64,000 nucleotides of DNA from Peribacillus kribbensis DSM 17871 (GTDB lineage: Bacteria; Bacillota; Bacilli; Bacillales; DSM-1321), in the NCBI RefSeq assembly GCF_000430765.1, contig NZ_KE387242.1, forward strand, positions 1-64,000, read 5' to 3'. Below are positions 38,501 through 46,760 of the stretch, one piece after another. Made by a program: the position numbers and the translations under genes. The notes beneath the pieces are model-generated. The model worked only from the letters and a program-made list of their open reading frames with translations, did not search any database and was not told where the DNA came from. The first letter of the stretch is position 1, and the number at the start of each line of letters is the position of its first letter.

Positions 38501-39199
38501 GAAAAGACAGCTTCCGTTACAATTACAGCTAAAAGCAAACAGGATCCCAAATTGGCGGAGTCCTTCAAGGTGAAGGTGTCAGATGTTTCGACTGTTCCTT
38601 CAAGTCTCAAGCTGGTCAGCCCTGATAAAGCAGTCATTTATGGACCTTCAAAGGCCACGGATTCCTCCTTGTCAAAGGTTACAGGAAACAACAGACTTCA
38701 GCTGACAGCTGAAATCGAACCCGGCAATGCCTATGACAAGAGAATCATGTGGACATCAAGCGACCAGAATATTGCGATGGTAGATAAAAACGGTCTGGTC
38801 ATCGCCCGTAACCCTGGAACGGTCACCATTACGGGTACCAGTATGGCCAACCCAAGTTTGCCCGCTATTACAGCAACAGTTACAGTAACAGCTCTTGGAG
38901 CGGATCATAGCAGCGACAGTACTCTGGTTCAAGTATTAAATGCAGCAAAATCCATTTCTGCATATAAGAGCGACCGTACGGGTGCTGGTGGGTTTGTTCG
39001 GGTTTCCGATAGTCCTAACTGGGAGCCTCAGCAAGAAGACTTCCAAAAAGCCTATATCAATGCCCTCGGGGTAAAAGCGAAATATTCAGGCTACAGCACA
39101 ACAAATATCAGTAAGGACACTGCCTTGTTCGCAGCGATTGCCTTAAATGAAGCCATAAAGAAAATTGACGCATCAAAGTCCATTGACATTCCAAATTGA
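35600..39199 (+). CDS. Large secreted GH95-like glycosidase with Ig-like repeats
   Basis: 1199 residues from ATG 35600 (GGAGGGGA upstream; a TTG 15 nt earlier is inside that site). A Sec signal peptide (about 1-35) is followed by an N-terminal beta domain with LLGNGDIGVIAAGVS and an (alpha/alpha)6 barrel with MGWGGRYFLNYNQQAHYYAA, as in GH95 alpha-L-fucosidases/alpha-L-galactosidases. Then come two Big2-type Ig-like domains (about 910-1110) and a C-terminal helical module. No sortase or S-layer anchor is seen. It probably removes terminal L-fucose (or L-galactose) outside the cell, feeding the fucose pathway. It has its own promoter and terminator. Confidence 0.75.
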   Translation: MKSKTGKRMRNILTATVIAASFTSFTTGSYPVHAKDLSSVKPPRAVIEHLKTDDWTEIQKILTNYYGSLTTPLKIADVSQGNYTKGQLLGNGDIGVIAAGVSTTSQQFYFGKNDLWGTTHGEASRIRDQAGILSGGGLDIWPTTAAGSKAGSVFNMKQDLLNAEVNTDIQLKDNQGEDATVQMKSWTADTANVFVTEISNTGSNDITLNTKLWVPAKAYPGNGADQMEDAQKTYPYSGGINTEGENPVLWTTRDTESGVDGNTSNYRSRLATATTVVGAELTNTKEKVEANDYYDHYSKKYQDSLGQAGDFTVKPGSKVYVVSNFVSSSGAFDKISSVSKVQSEAVKGLSEYQSEEAIAKLKKEHRDWWKSYWLRSYVQFNDPKINEYYYGSLYILGSSNRPASSNGKVNPQNLPAPMYGSWIPADNMGWGGRYFLNYNQQAHYYAAGTTNRIDTAIPYNRVIAYDLPWSKNNAAAQGFEGAVHIRSTTPFDLMANEQPQLIEKAPQKTYGFNSGSTDQKSNGMFAAVPMVFYYEYTLDKAYLKNVLYPYLKELMTFYSDYVVKTDDGNGQYHYSVLGSSIHEGDSADINSSLDIGAIKYLSKLLQTYAGEMGEDKANIERWKDLSEHTAYPEAMLPKGKFDAKNNSNFVPTLIASDYQSPNQAHVDMIEPGDQPVELEGVVFPFENEQMLDGDKEILQKVRNTLEYMNAWGEKSFSGWSSQNNGFPKVYQIMARSGWPAADLLDKFKAVLAAKVRPSNLTYYGNGGALETIAGMEGLNSMLIQSSTTPSIPSMIWAFPNWDMNKDIRFEKLGAKGNVEVSSEYDADTKTVPYVDLTSKRNGKIALVNPWETGTPTILVVNDDNTMGDRVQYNLKGGKIVFNAKKNTRYMVLNDGNGKVKQVSGIEFDKSSSTLIYNGTNGTDSMTVTASVTGNPEDTVTWQSSDESVVRVSGKGNTVTLKAAGTGSEKTASVTITAKSKQDPKLAESFKVKVSDVSTVPSSLKLVSPDKAVIYGPSKATDSSLSKVTGNNRLQLTAEIEPGNAYDKRIMWTSSDQNIAMVDKNGLVIARNPGTVTITGTSMANPSLPAITATVTVTALGADHSSDSTLVQVLNAAKSISAYKSDRTGAGGFVRVSDSPNWEPQQEDFQKAYINALGVKAKYSGYSTTNISKDTALFAAIALNEAIKKIDASKSIDIPN

Positions 39200-39214
39200 T
39201 TATAATTTAAGAGA

Positions 39215-39247
39215 GTCAATCGGGTTAGTCCCGGTTGGCTTCTTTTT
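39215..39247 (+). terminator. Terminator of the GH95-like gene
   Basis: GTCAATCGGG pairs with CCCGGTTGGC (G-U pairs), followed by TTCTTTTT. From here to 39510 is AT-rich sequence in which I see only a space for the promoter of the next gene. Confidence 0.8.
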
Positions 39248-39524
39248 ATGTTCCAAATATTACTTAGGTGGTCCAGAGTATAAATGCCAACTCTTTATTG
39301 ATGAGCAGGGGGTATGATATTGTCAATAGAAGTTCCTGCTAAGAATAAATAGGTAATTATACGAGAATAATTTAATTGTCTATTGTTTGAATATTTGTTA
39401 AATTTAGATTTAATTAGTAAAACTACCGGAAACTGTTTGTGTAACTTAGAAACTGCCAATTCATTGTTTATAAAAAGAACCAAAAATTGATAGCGAAAAT
39501 CTACTCAGAAAAGGAGGCCGATTC

Positions 39525-41231
39525 TTGGTTGATATACAAGAAATAGGTGAGAAATTTCCCTTTGGTGTGCTGATCATTGATTTGAAAGGACAGATTCAGT
39601 TTGGTAACGGAATAAGTGAAAGACTTCTAGGTGTAGAAAAGCTTAACAGCCGGCAAATCCAAGACGTTATGCCAGGAAGTAATATTATGAAAGTGATTAA
39701 AGAAGGATGCATTGAAATGATTTCCTGTAAAAGTAGGGAAGACCTGCAGCTCATGGCAATCTCCTTAGTGCCTGGAAAACTGGGTCTTGTTTTATTCTTC
39801 AGCAAACAAGACTATGACCAAAAATTTGTGATTCATTCCTCAAAAATGAAGGCTTTACGCCAGGAGCTGGAAGCTGTGATGAATCTAAGCGGGGAGCTAG
39901 TTACTATTACAGATGGAGAAGGAATGATTCTTCGGGTAAATGACGCCTGTGAACAAATCCTCGGCGTAAAGGAGTCTGATTTCGTTGGGAAATCGGCGAT
40001 TTTAATGGAGAGAGAAGGAATCATAAATGACTCTTCAACCAAGTACGTTATTAAGAATAAATCTAGGGTGGCATTGAACCAAACCACTAAATCAGGAAGG
40101 CGGCTAATGGTAGTTGGCCACCCGATTTTCAGTGACGATGGAACGCTGCAGAGAGTAATAAATATATCGAGAGATGTAACAGAGATTTCAAATCTTAAAC
40201 AGAAGCTGGATGAAACGAAAAGCATTCTTCATATGTATCAGCAGGAACTGAATATTCTTCAGAAAAAAGACCAGCAAATGATTGTGAAGTCAAGAGCTAT
40301 GGAAAACGTATATGAAATGGCGTGCAGGGTTGCTGATGTAGATGCAACGATCTTCTTGCAAGGAGAAACCGGTGTAGGAAAAGAGGTGCTTGCCAGAGCG
40401 ATTCATAATATGAGCAGCAGGAGAGAAGCTCCATTTATAAAGGTCAATTGCGGTGCTATCCCTGAAAGTATTATGGAATCAGAGTTATTTGGATATGCTA
40501 AAGGAACTTTCACCGGGGGAAACAGGGAAGGGAAAAAGGGGTTGGCGCAGGCGGCGCATAAAGGGACTCTGTTTTTGGACGAGATTGGGGAACTGCCGAT
40601 TAATCTACAGTCTAAGCTTCTTCAGCTGCTTCAGGATAAACAGTTCACTCCTTTGGGGGATACGAAACAGGTAGAAGTAGATGTGAGGTTTATAGCGGCG
40701 ACCAATCGGAACTTAGAAGAAATGGTAAATGAGGGGACATTTCGTGAGGATTTATATTATCGTCTATTTGTATTGCCGATCAAAATTCCCTCTTTATCCG
40801 AGCGAAGAGAAGATATCCCATTTTTAATAGACCATTTCCTAGATACATATAACCGAAAATATAATTTGTGCCGATCATTTGATAACAAAGCAATCGATGT
40901 TTTAGTGGACTATGAGTGGAAGGGAAATGTCAGAGAGCTGCAAAATACGATTGAGCGGTTAGTATTGACAGCGCGTGTTCAGAAGATCCAAGTAAGTGAT
41001 CTCCCGGAAAAGCTGGTCGGAGAAGCGGCGGCTCCCATGACTGGGGAAGCCATGGAGATGAATCTGAAACAAGAAGTTGAAGAGTTTGAAAAGGGACTGA
41101 TTATAAGGGCTCTTGAAACTTCTTCTACGATGCGGGAAGCGAGCAGGAAGTTAGGCGTGGATGCCTCAACTATTACGAGAAAAGTAAAAAAATATAAAAT
41201 TAACGTTGCAAGACTGCAATTTTTATTGTGA
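39525..41231 (+). CDS. Sigma-54-dependent enhancer-binding regulator (PAS-AAA-Fis)
   Basis: 568 residues from a TTG start with AAGGAGG 7 nt upstream. Two PAS-like sensor domains (about 8-90 and 115-220) are followed by a short coiled coil, an AAA+ domain (about 255-480; Walker A GETGVGKE from residue 280, Walker B GTLFLDEIGE) and a C-terminal Fis helix-turn-helix (TMREASRKLGVDASTITRKV). The loop that contacts sigma-54, normally GAFTGA, reads GTFTGG at 327-332. It most likely activates the hyu operon from the -24/-12 promoter at 41360, after sensing a substrate through the PAS domains. Confidence 0.93.
   Translation: MVDIQEIGEKFPFGVLIIDLKGQIQFGNGISERLLGVEKLNSRQIQDVMPGSNIMKVIKEGCIEMISCKSREDLQLMAISLVPGKLGLVLFFSKQDYDQKFVIHSSKMKALRQELEAVMNLSGELVTITDGEGMILRVNDACEQILGVKESDFVGKSAILMEREGIINDSSTKYVIKNKSRVALNQTTKSGRRLMVVGHPIFSDDGTLQRVINISRDVTEISNLKQKLDETKSILHMYQQELNILQKKDQQMIVKSRAMENVYEMACRVADVDATIFLQGETGVGKEVLARAIHNMSSRREAPFIKVNCGAIPESIMESELFGYAKGTFTGGNREGKKGLAQAAHKGTLFLDEIGELPINLQSKLLQLLQDKQFTPLGDTKQVEVDVRFIAATNRNLEEMVNEGTFREDLYYRLFVLPIKIPSLSERREDIPFLIDHFLDTYNRKYNLCRSFDNKAIDVLVDYEWKGNVRELQNTIERLVLTARVQKIQVSDLPEKLVGEAAAPMTGEAMEMNLKQEVEEFEKGLIIRALETSSTMREASRKLGVDASTITRKVKKYKINVARLQFLL
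41206..41219. promoter_or_regulatory. Candidate enhancer site 1 for the regulator
   Basis: TTGCA-AGAC-TGCAA, an inverted repeat with a 4-nt gap, inside the last codons of the regulator gene. It has the same half-sites and gap as the repeat at 41291; the two centres are 85 bp apart, about eight helical turns. Confidence 0.55.
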
Positions 41232-41290
41232 TCTTGCATTTTTTTATTCCTTAAAATCACTGAATTTTCAGTATACTGATTCCGCATTAA

Positions 41291-41304
41291 TTGCAATAAT
41301 GCAA
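41291..41304. promoter_or_regulatory. Candidate enhancer site 2 for the regulator
   Basis: TTGCA-ATAA-TGCAA, identical half-sites to site 1. It lies about 70 bp before the -24 element, a usual distance for enhancer binding proteins. Confidence 0.6.
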
Positions 41305-41359
41305 TTTGTCAGGTGACAGTAATTGGTGAAAAACCTGTTATACCAAGCTTTTTCCACTT

Positions 41360-41375
41360 TGGCACGATACTTGCA
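41360..41375 (+). promoter_or_regulatory. Sigma-54 (-24/-12) promoter of the hyu operon
   Basis: TGGCAC-GATAC-TTGCA matches the SigL/RpoN consensus TGGCAC-N5-TTGCW exactly, with GG and GC 10 bp apart. Transcription should start near 41387, 39 nt before the hyuA start. Confidence 0.92.
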
Positions 41376-41425
41376 TAATATATAGCTGAGAAAGTGGATG
41401 AGAAAAAAAGAGGAGGAAAAGTTAT

Positions 41426-43498
41426 ATGAAATTATTTGGCATAGACGTCGGAGGTACGTTCACGGATGTGATATACAGTGATACCGAGAAACGATTGACA
41501 GCTATTCACAAGGTCCCAACTACATTGGAAGACCCGTCAACTGGTGTTGTAAAGGGAATACTTGAGCTTTGCGAGCGTCAAAACCTTACTAAAGGAGAAA
41601 TCGACCATGTCTTTCACGGTACAACGATCGCTACCAATGCGATTCTTGAGTATGATGGCGCTAAAACAGGGATGATTACTACAGAGGGATATCGGGACAT
41701 CATACATATAGGAAGACATCAGAGGCCACAAAACTATTCAATCATGCAGGAAATCCCCTGGCAGGATCGGCCATTAGTCCAAAGGAGGAATCGCATCGCT
41801 GTGGCAGAGAGGATGGGCCCGGTCAAAGATCAGGTCATCACGCCCTTGGAGGAAAACCAAGTCCGCGAAGCAGTGGCAGAACTAAGAGACAAAGGTATCG
41901 ATTCTATCATTGTTAACTTCCTATTTTCCTATATTAATCCTGGACATGAACAAAGAGTGAAGGAAATTATCGAAGAAGAACATCCGGAAGCGTTTGTAAC
42001 TATATCCTCAGATGTATCTCCGCAATTTCGGGAATTTGAACGGTTTACAACGGCGTCCATTAACGGATTTGTAGGACCCAAGGTGAAAAATTATATTCAA
42101 AACCTGGAATCACGGTTAAAGGATTCAGGAATTTCCGCTGAACTGCACATCATGTCATCAAATGGCGGAGTTGCTACTCCCAAAACCGTCTCAGAAAGGC
42201 CGGTAACCACTCTTTTATCTGGACCTGCAGCAGGGATACTCGGAGGAGCATGGGCGGGAGAATTAACAAACCGGCAGAGACTTATCACATTTGATGTTGG
42301 CGGAACCAGTGCTGACATAGGCATCATTACTGATAAAGGATATAGCGAATCTTCCGCCCGTGACACCTGGATTGCCGGATACCCTGTTATGGTTCCGATG
42401 ATTGACATTCATACGATTGGGGCTGGCGGGGGAAGTATTGCTCATATTGATGAAGGAGGTGCTTTTAAGGTCGGTCCGAGAAGTGCCGGATCCAGGCCTG
42501 GGCCAGCGTGTTACGGGCATGGGGGATTAAAACCGACTGTCAGTGATGCGAACGTGGTACTTGGCAGAATTGATGAACACAATTTCCTTGGCGGGGAAAT
42601 GAAAATTTATACGAATGCTGCCTACAGGGTAATTGACGAATTGGCTGAACAACTTGATTTGAGCAGGGAAAGAACGGCTGAGGGCATCCTTCAAATTATG
42701 AACAACAATATGGCAAATGCTATACGAGAAAAAACCATTCAGAAGGGTCAGGATCCTAGAGAGTTTTCCCTGGTTGCTTTCGGCGGTGCAGGTCCTCTGC
42801 ATGCAGTGGATGTTGCGCGCATTCTTAATATTCCAGAGGTTATTGTGCCTGTATATCCAGGCATCAACTCTGCCACCGGATTATTAACCACCGACTTAAA
42901 ATACGATGTAATCAAAACGGAGTTCATGATGAGTACAAACATGGATTTCCCAGGTATTAACGAAGACTTTTCAGGTCTTGAAACCCAGCTTATTCAACAA
43001 TTAAAAGAAGACGGAATTTCCGAACAGCAGATCAGGGTCCAGCGCAGTGCGGATTGCCGCTATGCAGGACAAGGGTATGAACTTCGTGTTGATTTGCCAG
43101 GTGGAAGGATCGACAAAGAAACCATCATGGAAGCATTCGAGGACTTTCACCAAAGCCACAAAGCGGAGTATGGACACAACTTTACCGAGAGTCCGATAGA
43201 AATCGTAAATATCCGGGTAACAGGCACAGGCTATATGCCAAAAATCGAAAAGCAGGCAGTACATCGGGGTCATCAATTAGAAGATGCCCTATTAAAAACC
43301 GGGGAAGCCATCTTTAATGTAGATGGAAGCCTGGAAAGGGTTCAAACGAAGTTTTATCAGAGAGAGCTGCTTCCTGTAGGAGTGGAATTCAGTGGACCGT
43401 GTATTGTACTTCAGAAAGATACGACGACCGTAATCCCGCCTAATTGCATTGCTTATATCGAAGAGTACGGAAATATGATGATCAAGGTAGGTGTTTAA
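41426..43498 (+). CDS. hyuA: Hydantoinase/oxoprolinase family protein, HyuA-type subunit
   Basis: 690 residues, the ATP-grasping subunit of the hydantoinase A/oxoprolinase family. Signatures are [52 protein letters not shown] and [11 protein letters not shown]. With the B subunit these enzymes open hydantoin-type rings with ATP hydrolysis (N-methylhydantoinase), or act as 5-oxoprolinase or acetone/acetophenone carboxylase. The neighbouring N-carbamoylase and hydantoin racemase favour a hydantoin. GAGGAGG precedes the ATG. It is the first gene of the sigma-54 operon. Confidence 0.9.
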   Translation: MKLFGIDVGGTFTDVIYSDTEKRLTAIHKVPTTLEDPSTGVVKGILELCERQNLTKGEIDHVFHGTTIATNAILEYDGAKTGMITTEGYRDIIHIGRHQRPQNYSIMQEIPWQDRPLVQRRNRIAVAERMGPVKDQVITPLEENQVREAVAELRDKGIDSIIVNFLFSYINPGHEQRVKEIIEEEHPEAFVTISSDVSPQFREFERFTTASINGFVGPKVKNYIQNLESRLKDSGISAELHIMSSNGGVATPKTVSERPVTTLLSGPAAGILGGAWAGELTNRQRLITFDVGGTSADIGIITDKGYSESSARDTWIAGYPVMVPMIDIHTIGAGGGSIAHIDEGGAFKVGPRSAGSRPGPACYGHGGLKPTVSDANVVLGRIDEHNFLGGEMKIYTNAAYRVIDELAEQLDLSRERTAEGILQIMNNNMANAIREKTIQKGQDPREFSLVAFGGAGPLHAVDVARILNIPEVIVPVYPGINSATGLLTTDLKYDVIKTEFMMSTNMDFPGINEDFSGLETQLIQQLKEDGISEQQIRVQRSADCRYAGQGYELRVDLPGGRIDKETIMEAFEDFHQSHKAEYGHNFTESPIEIVNIRVTGTGYMPKIEKQAVHRGHQLEDALLKTGEAIFNVDGSLERVQTKFYQRELLPVGVEFSGPCIVLQKDTTTVIPPNCIAYIEEYGNMMIKVGV

Positions 43499-43500
43499 TC

Positions 43501-45279
43501 ATGTCACAAACGAATGTAGAACTAAAAAAAATTGACCCGATTACTGTACAGGTTGTCTTGGGTGCCTTAGAAAATGTAGCCGTCGAAATGGGACATAAAC
43601 TTGCTCGGATGTCTTACTCAAGTATTATCAGGGAGTCGGAAGACTTCGGCTGTGCTCTTGTCGATCTCAGAGGTCAGCAGCTTTGTGAGTCCTCCCATAG
43701 TACTCCCCTTCAATCTGGACCGATACCAGGGTATGTAGAGGGAATTCGCGAAATTATGAAGGAGCGCAGTGACTCCTTCCATCCAGGGGACGTTATTATG
43801 CATAACTCACCCTATCACGGAGCATCTCATGGTCCTGATGTAGGATTTTGTATACCTGTATTTTATAAAAATGAGTTAGTTGGTTTCTCTGTGACAACTG
43901 CTCATCATTTGGACATAGGCGCATCTACTCCAGGAAGCTGCGGTATAGTGGATGCGGTTGATGCCTATGCGGAGGGCCTGCAGTTCAAGGCGATAAAGGT
44001 CTATGACAAAGGTGTAAAGAACCGCTATGTTTGGGATATTTTAGTGGATAATATACGTGCTCCTAAATTAGTGGTTGGGGATATGGAAGCCCAGATTGCA
44101 GCAGCCAGGATTGGGGAGAAAAGATATTTGGAAATCATTGAAAAATATGGGCTGGACACCGTAGTGGCAGCCAGTGAGGAACTCATGAACTACTCAGAAA
44201 AAATGATGAGGGATGCGATTAAAAAACTTCCGGATGGAGAATACTCGGCGGAAGGATTTTTGGATGGATATCTAGACAGCGATGACCCTGCTAAAAAGGA
44301 CTTAAGAATCAATGTTACTGTAAAGGTTCATGGAAGTGAGCTGACGGTTGATCTCACAGGTACTTCACCTCAGGTATCAGACAGGCCCGTCAATATGCCG
44401 CTAAGAGGAACAGTGGACATCGCAGTCTATTTGACATTGAGATCCATCCTGCTTGACTCGACGATCTATGGAAACTTCCCGCAAAACTCAGGATTAATAC
44501 GTCCCGTTGAAATCGTGGCACCACCGGGCACATTATGTAACCCGAATTTCCCGGCACCAACCATTGCCCGCTTCAATTCTGGAAATGCGGTAGCAGATAC
44601 ATTAATGAAAGCACTGGCTCAAGTAGTGCCGCATCAAGTTAGTGCAGGTGTGGGAAATCTGCAGGTTGTGGCTTTCAGCGGTCAGCAAAACGATAATTAT
44701 TGGGTTTACATGGACATCATGGAAGGAAGCTATGGAGGACGCTATGGCAAGGATGGCATGGATGCTGTAGATACGCTGTATGCCAATACAAGAAATAATC
44801 CAATTGAGGATATAGAGTCGCACTACCCGCTAAGAGTCAACCGATATGAGCTGAGGGACAATGAAAGTGCTCCAGGGAAATGGCGGGGAGGAATCGGTTC
44901 TATAAGGGAAGTTTCATTCCTGTCAGACGGAAGCTTTTCTGTAGAAGCAGATGGCCATAAGTTTGCCCCATGGGGATTTGATTCAGGACAGGATGGGTCT
45001 GTGGGCGGTTTATCCATGGTAGAAAAAGATTCAGAGAAACGTATAAAACTGCCGTCAAAACTTCCAAACAGAACAGTAAAAAGCGGAACTGCCATTCAGC
45101 TTGTTGGTCCTTGTGGAGGGGGATATGGAAATCCTGTTGAAAGAGACCCGGAGAAAGTCCTATCAGACTATCTTGACGGTTTTATTACAAGGGAAAAAGC
45201 CTTTGCCGATTATGGTGTCGCCATTACAGACAAAGATGAGATAGATTTAAAGAAAACGAACGAACTAAGAAAGCGTTAA
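43501..45279 (+). CDS. hyuB: Hydantoinase/oxoprolinase family protein, HyuB-type subunit
   Basis: 592 residues from ATG 43501, two nucleotides after the hyuA stop, with AAGGTAGGTG upstream. Family features: DPITVQVVLGALENVAVEMG at the N terminus, GHGAS-like SPYHGASHGPDVGF, GDMEAQIAA, and CGGGYGNPVERDPE near the C terminus. It forms the catalytic heteromer with HyuA. Confidence 0.92.
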   Translation: MSQTNVELKKIDPITVQVVLGALENVAVEMGHKLARMSYSSIIRESEDFGCALVDLRGQQLCESSHSTPLQSGPIPGYVEGIREIMKERSDSFHPGDVIMHNSPYHGASHGPDVGFCIPVFYKNELVGFSVTTAHHLDIGASTPGSCGIVDAVDAYAEGLQFKAIKVYDKGVKNRYVWDILVDNIRAPKLVVGDMEAQIAAARIGEKRYLEIIEKYGLDTVVAASEELMNYSEKMMRDAIKKLPDGEYSAEGFLDGYLDSDDPAKKDLRINVTVKVHGSELTVDLTGTSPQVSDRPVNMPLRGTVDIAVYLTLRSILLDSTIYGNFPQNSGLIRPVEIVAPPGTLCNPNFPAPTIARFNSGNAVADTLMKALAQVVPHQVSAGVGNLQVVAFSGQQNDNYWVYMDIMEGSYGGRYGKDGMDAVDTLYANTRNNPIEDIESHYPLRVNRYELRDNESAPGKWRGGIGSIREVSFLSDGSFSVEADGHKFAPWGFDSGQDGSVGGLSMVEKDSEKRIKLPSKLPNRTVKSGTAIQLVGPCGGGYGNPVERDPEKVLSDYLDGFITREKAFADYGVAITDKDEIDLKKTNELRKR

Positions 45280-45299
45280 TCAGAATATTGGAGGGAAGC

Positions 45300-46544
45300 A
45301 TGAAAACCGCAGCCGTTAGTAAGGAAAGACTAAATAATCATATAAATCAACTAGGGGAGATAGGAAAAACGAGTGACCATGGAGTCCAGCGTCTTGCATT
45401 ATCCAATGAAGATAAAGAGGCGAGGTACATCGTTACGGAGTGGATGAAGAATGCGGGTCTAACTGTCTCTCATGATCATTTCGGAAACTTGATTGGAAGA
45501 AAGGAAGGAAGTGATCCTTCACTGCCGCCGGTCATGATCGGTTCTCATATCGACTCAGTCCGAAATGGCGGAAAGTTTGACGGAACCATTGGAGTACTCG
45601 CAGGCATTGAGATCGTAAAGTCCATAACCGATGCCCATATTATTCATAAACACCCGATCGAAGTGGTAGCCTTTTGTGAAGAGGAGGGTTCAAGGTTTAA
45701 TGACGGGCTGTTTGGCAGCAGAGGAATGGTTGGGAAAATCACGCAGCAGGATCTAAAAAAAGTGGATGATCATAACCAGTCCAGATACGAAGCACTTAAG
45801 ACGTTTGGATTTGGCATCAATCCCGATCAAATGGAGGATTCCATCCGGACAATCGGCGAAATAAAGCATTATTTCGAGCTTCACATTGAACAGGGGCCGT
45901 ATCTTGAAAAAAGCGGGCATGCAATAGGGATAGTAGATGGAATTGCAGGGCCTGTGTGGTCGACAGTAAAATTGACAGGGGAAGCCGGCCATGCTGGAAC
46001 GGTTCCCATGGAGCTTCGCAAAGATCCGCTAGTGGGAGCTGCAGAAGTCATTCTGGCTGTCGAAAATCTTTGCAAGGGGGATTCAGATGCTCCAACTGTT
46101 GGAACGGTTGGGAGAATATCAGCCTTTCCAGGCGGCAACAATATCATCCCTGAATCCGTGGAGTTTTCTCTGGATATTCGTGATATTGATGTGGAACGCC
46201 GCAGCCGAGTCATTCAAAGGATTGAAAAAAAAATCCAAGAGGTAAGCAGGTCCAGGAATCTAGAGTACAAGATTGAAAAATATGTAGATGCTCTCCCTGT
46301 ACAATGCTCCCATCATCTGGTCCAATCACTAAAGCAGTCCTGCCGGAACCTGGGAATTGATGCCCCGCTGATGGTGAGCGGAGCGGGACACGATGCGATG
46401 CTATTAGCGGAAATTACGGAAGTGGCAATGGTATTCGTACGATGCCGTCATGGAATCAGCCACTCCCCAAAGGAATGGGCCGACATTGAGGATATTATAA
46501 TTGGCACAGAAGTGCTTTATGAAACAGTATTACAGCATATTTGA
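45300..46544 (+). CDS. hyuC: M20-family N-carbamoyl-L-amino acid hydrolase (HyuC-like)
   Basis: 414 residues from ATG 45300 (TTGGAGGGA upstream). It is a Zn-dependent M20 amidase with metal ligands His83 (GSHIDSV), Asp94 (GKFDGTIG) and Glu128/Glu129 (EEEGSRF), a lid/dimer domain, and a final HGISHSPKEW. The family includes N-carbamoyl-L-amino acid hydrolase, allantoate amidohydrolase and beta-ureidopropionase. After HyuAB, the natural substrate is the N-carbamoyl amino acid released by ring opening, giving an amino acid, CO2 and ammonia. Confidence 0.88.
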   Translation: MKTAAVSKERLNNHINQLGEIGKTSDHGVQRLALSNEDKEARYIVTEWMKNAGLTVSHDHFGNLIGRKEGSDPSLPPVMIGSHIDSVRNGGKFDGTIGVLAGIEIVKSITDAHIIHKHPIEVVAFCEEEGSRFNDGLFGSRGMVGKITQQDLKKVDDHNQSRYEALKTFGFGINPDQMEDSIRTIGEIKHYFELHIEQGPYLEKSGHAIGIVDGIAGPVWSTVKLTGEAGHAGTVPMELRKDPLVGAAEVILAVENLCKGDSDAPTVGTVGRISAFPGGNNIIPESVEFSLDIRDIDVERRSRVIQRIEKKIQEVSRSRNLEYKIEKYVDALPVQCSHHLVQSLKQSCRNLGIDAPLMVSGAGHDAMLLAEITEVAMVFVRCRHGISHSPKEWADIEDIIIGTEVLYETVLQHI

Positions 46545-46558
46545 TTTGAAATATGACT

Positions 46559-46582
46559 ATGGCAGCCCATAGTGGCTGCCAT
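46559..46582. other. Hairpin within the hyu operon
   Basis: A perfect 9-bp stem, ATGGCAGCC with GGCTGCCAT, and a 6-nt loop, 14 nt after the hyuC stop and without a T run. It could be an mRNA processing or stabilising element, or a partial terminator. The following 170 nt show no promoter that I recognise. Confidence 0.5.
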
Positions 46583-46760
46583 TCAAATATGAACAAAAGT
46601 CTTGCTCACCTCAGAATAACGAACCGAAACACTTCACATTCTCCTATTATAGTTCAAAGCTTCCTCTTAGAATGGTGAACCATGGCCCTAATTTCACAAC
46701 AACAAGTCAATCAGGAAAAAGTGAATCTTAAACTAAAAAATGTAAAAGGTTGGTGTGGCC

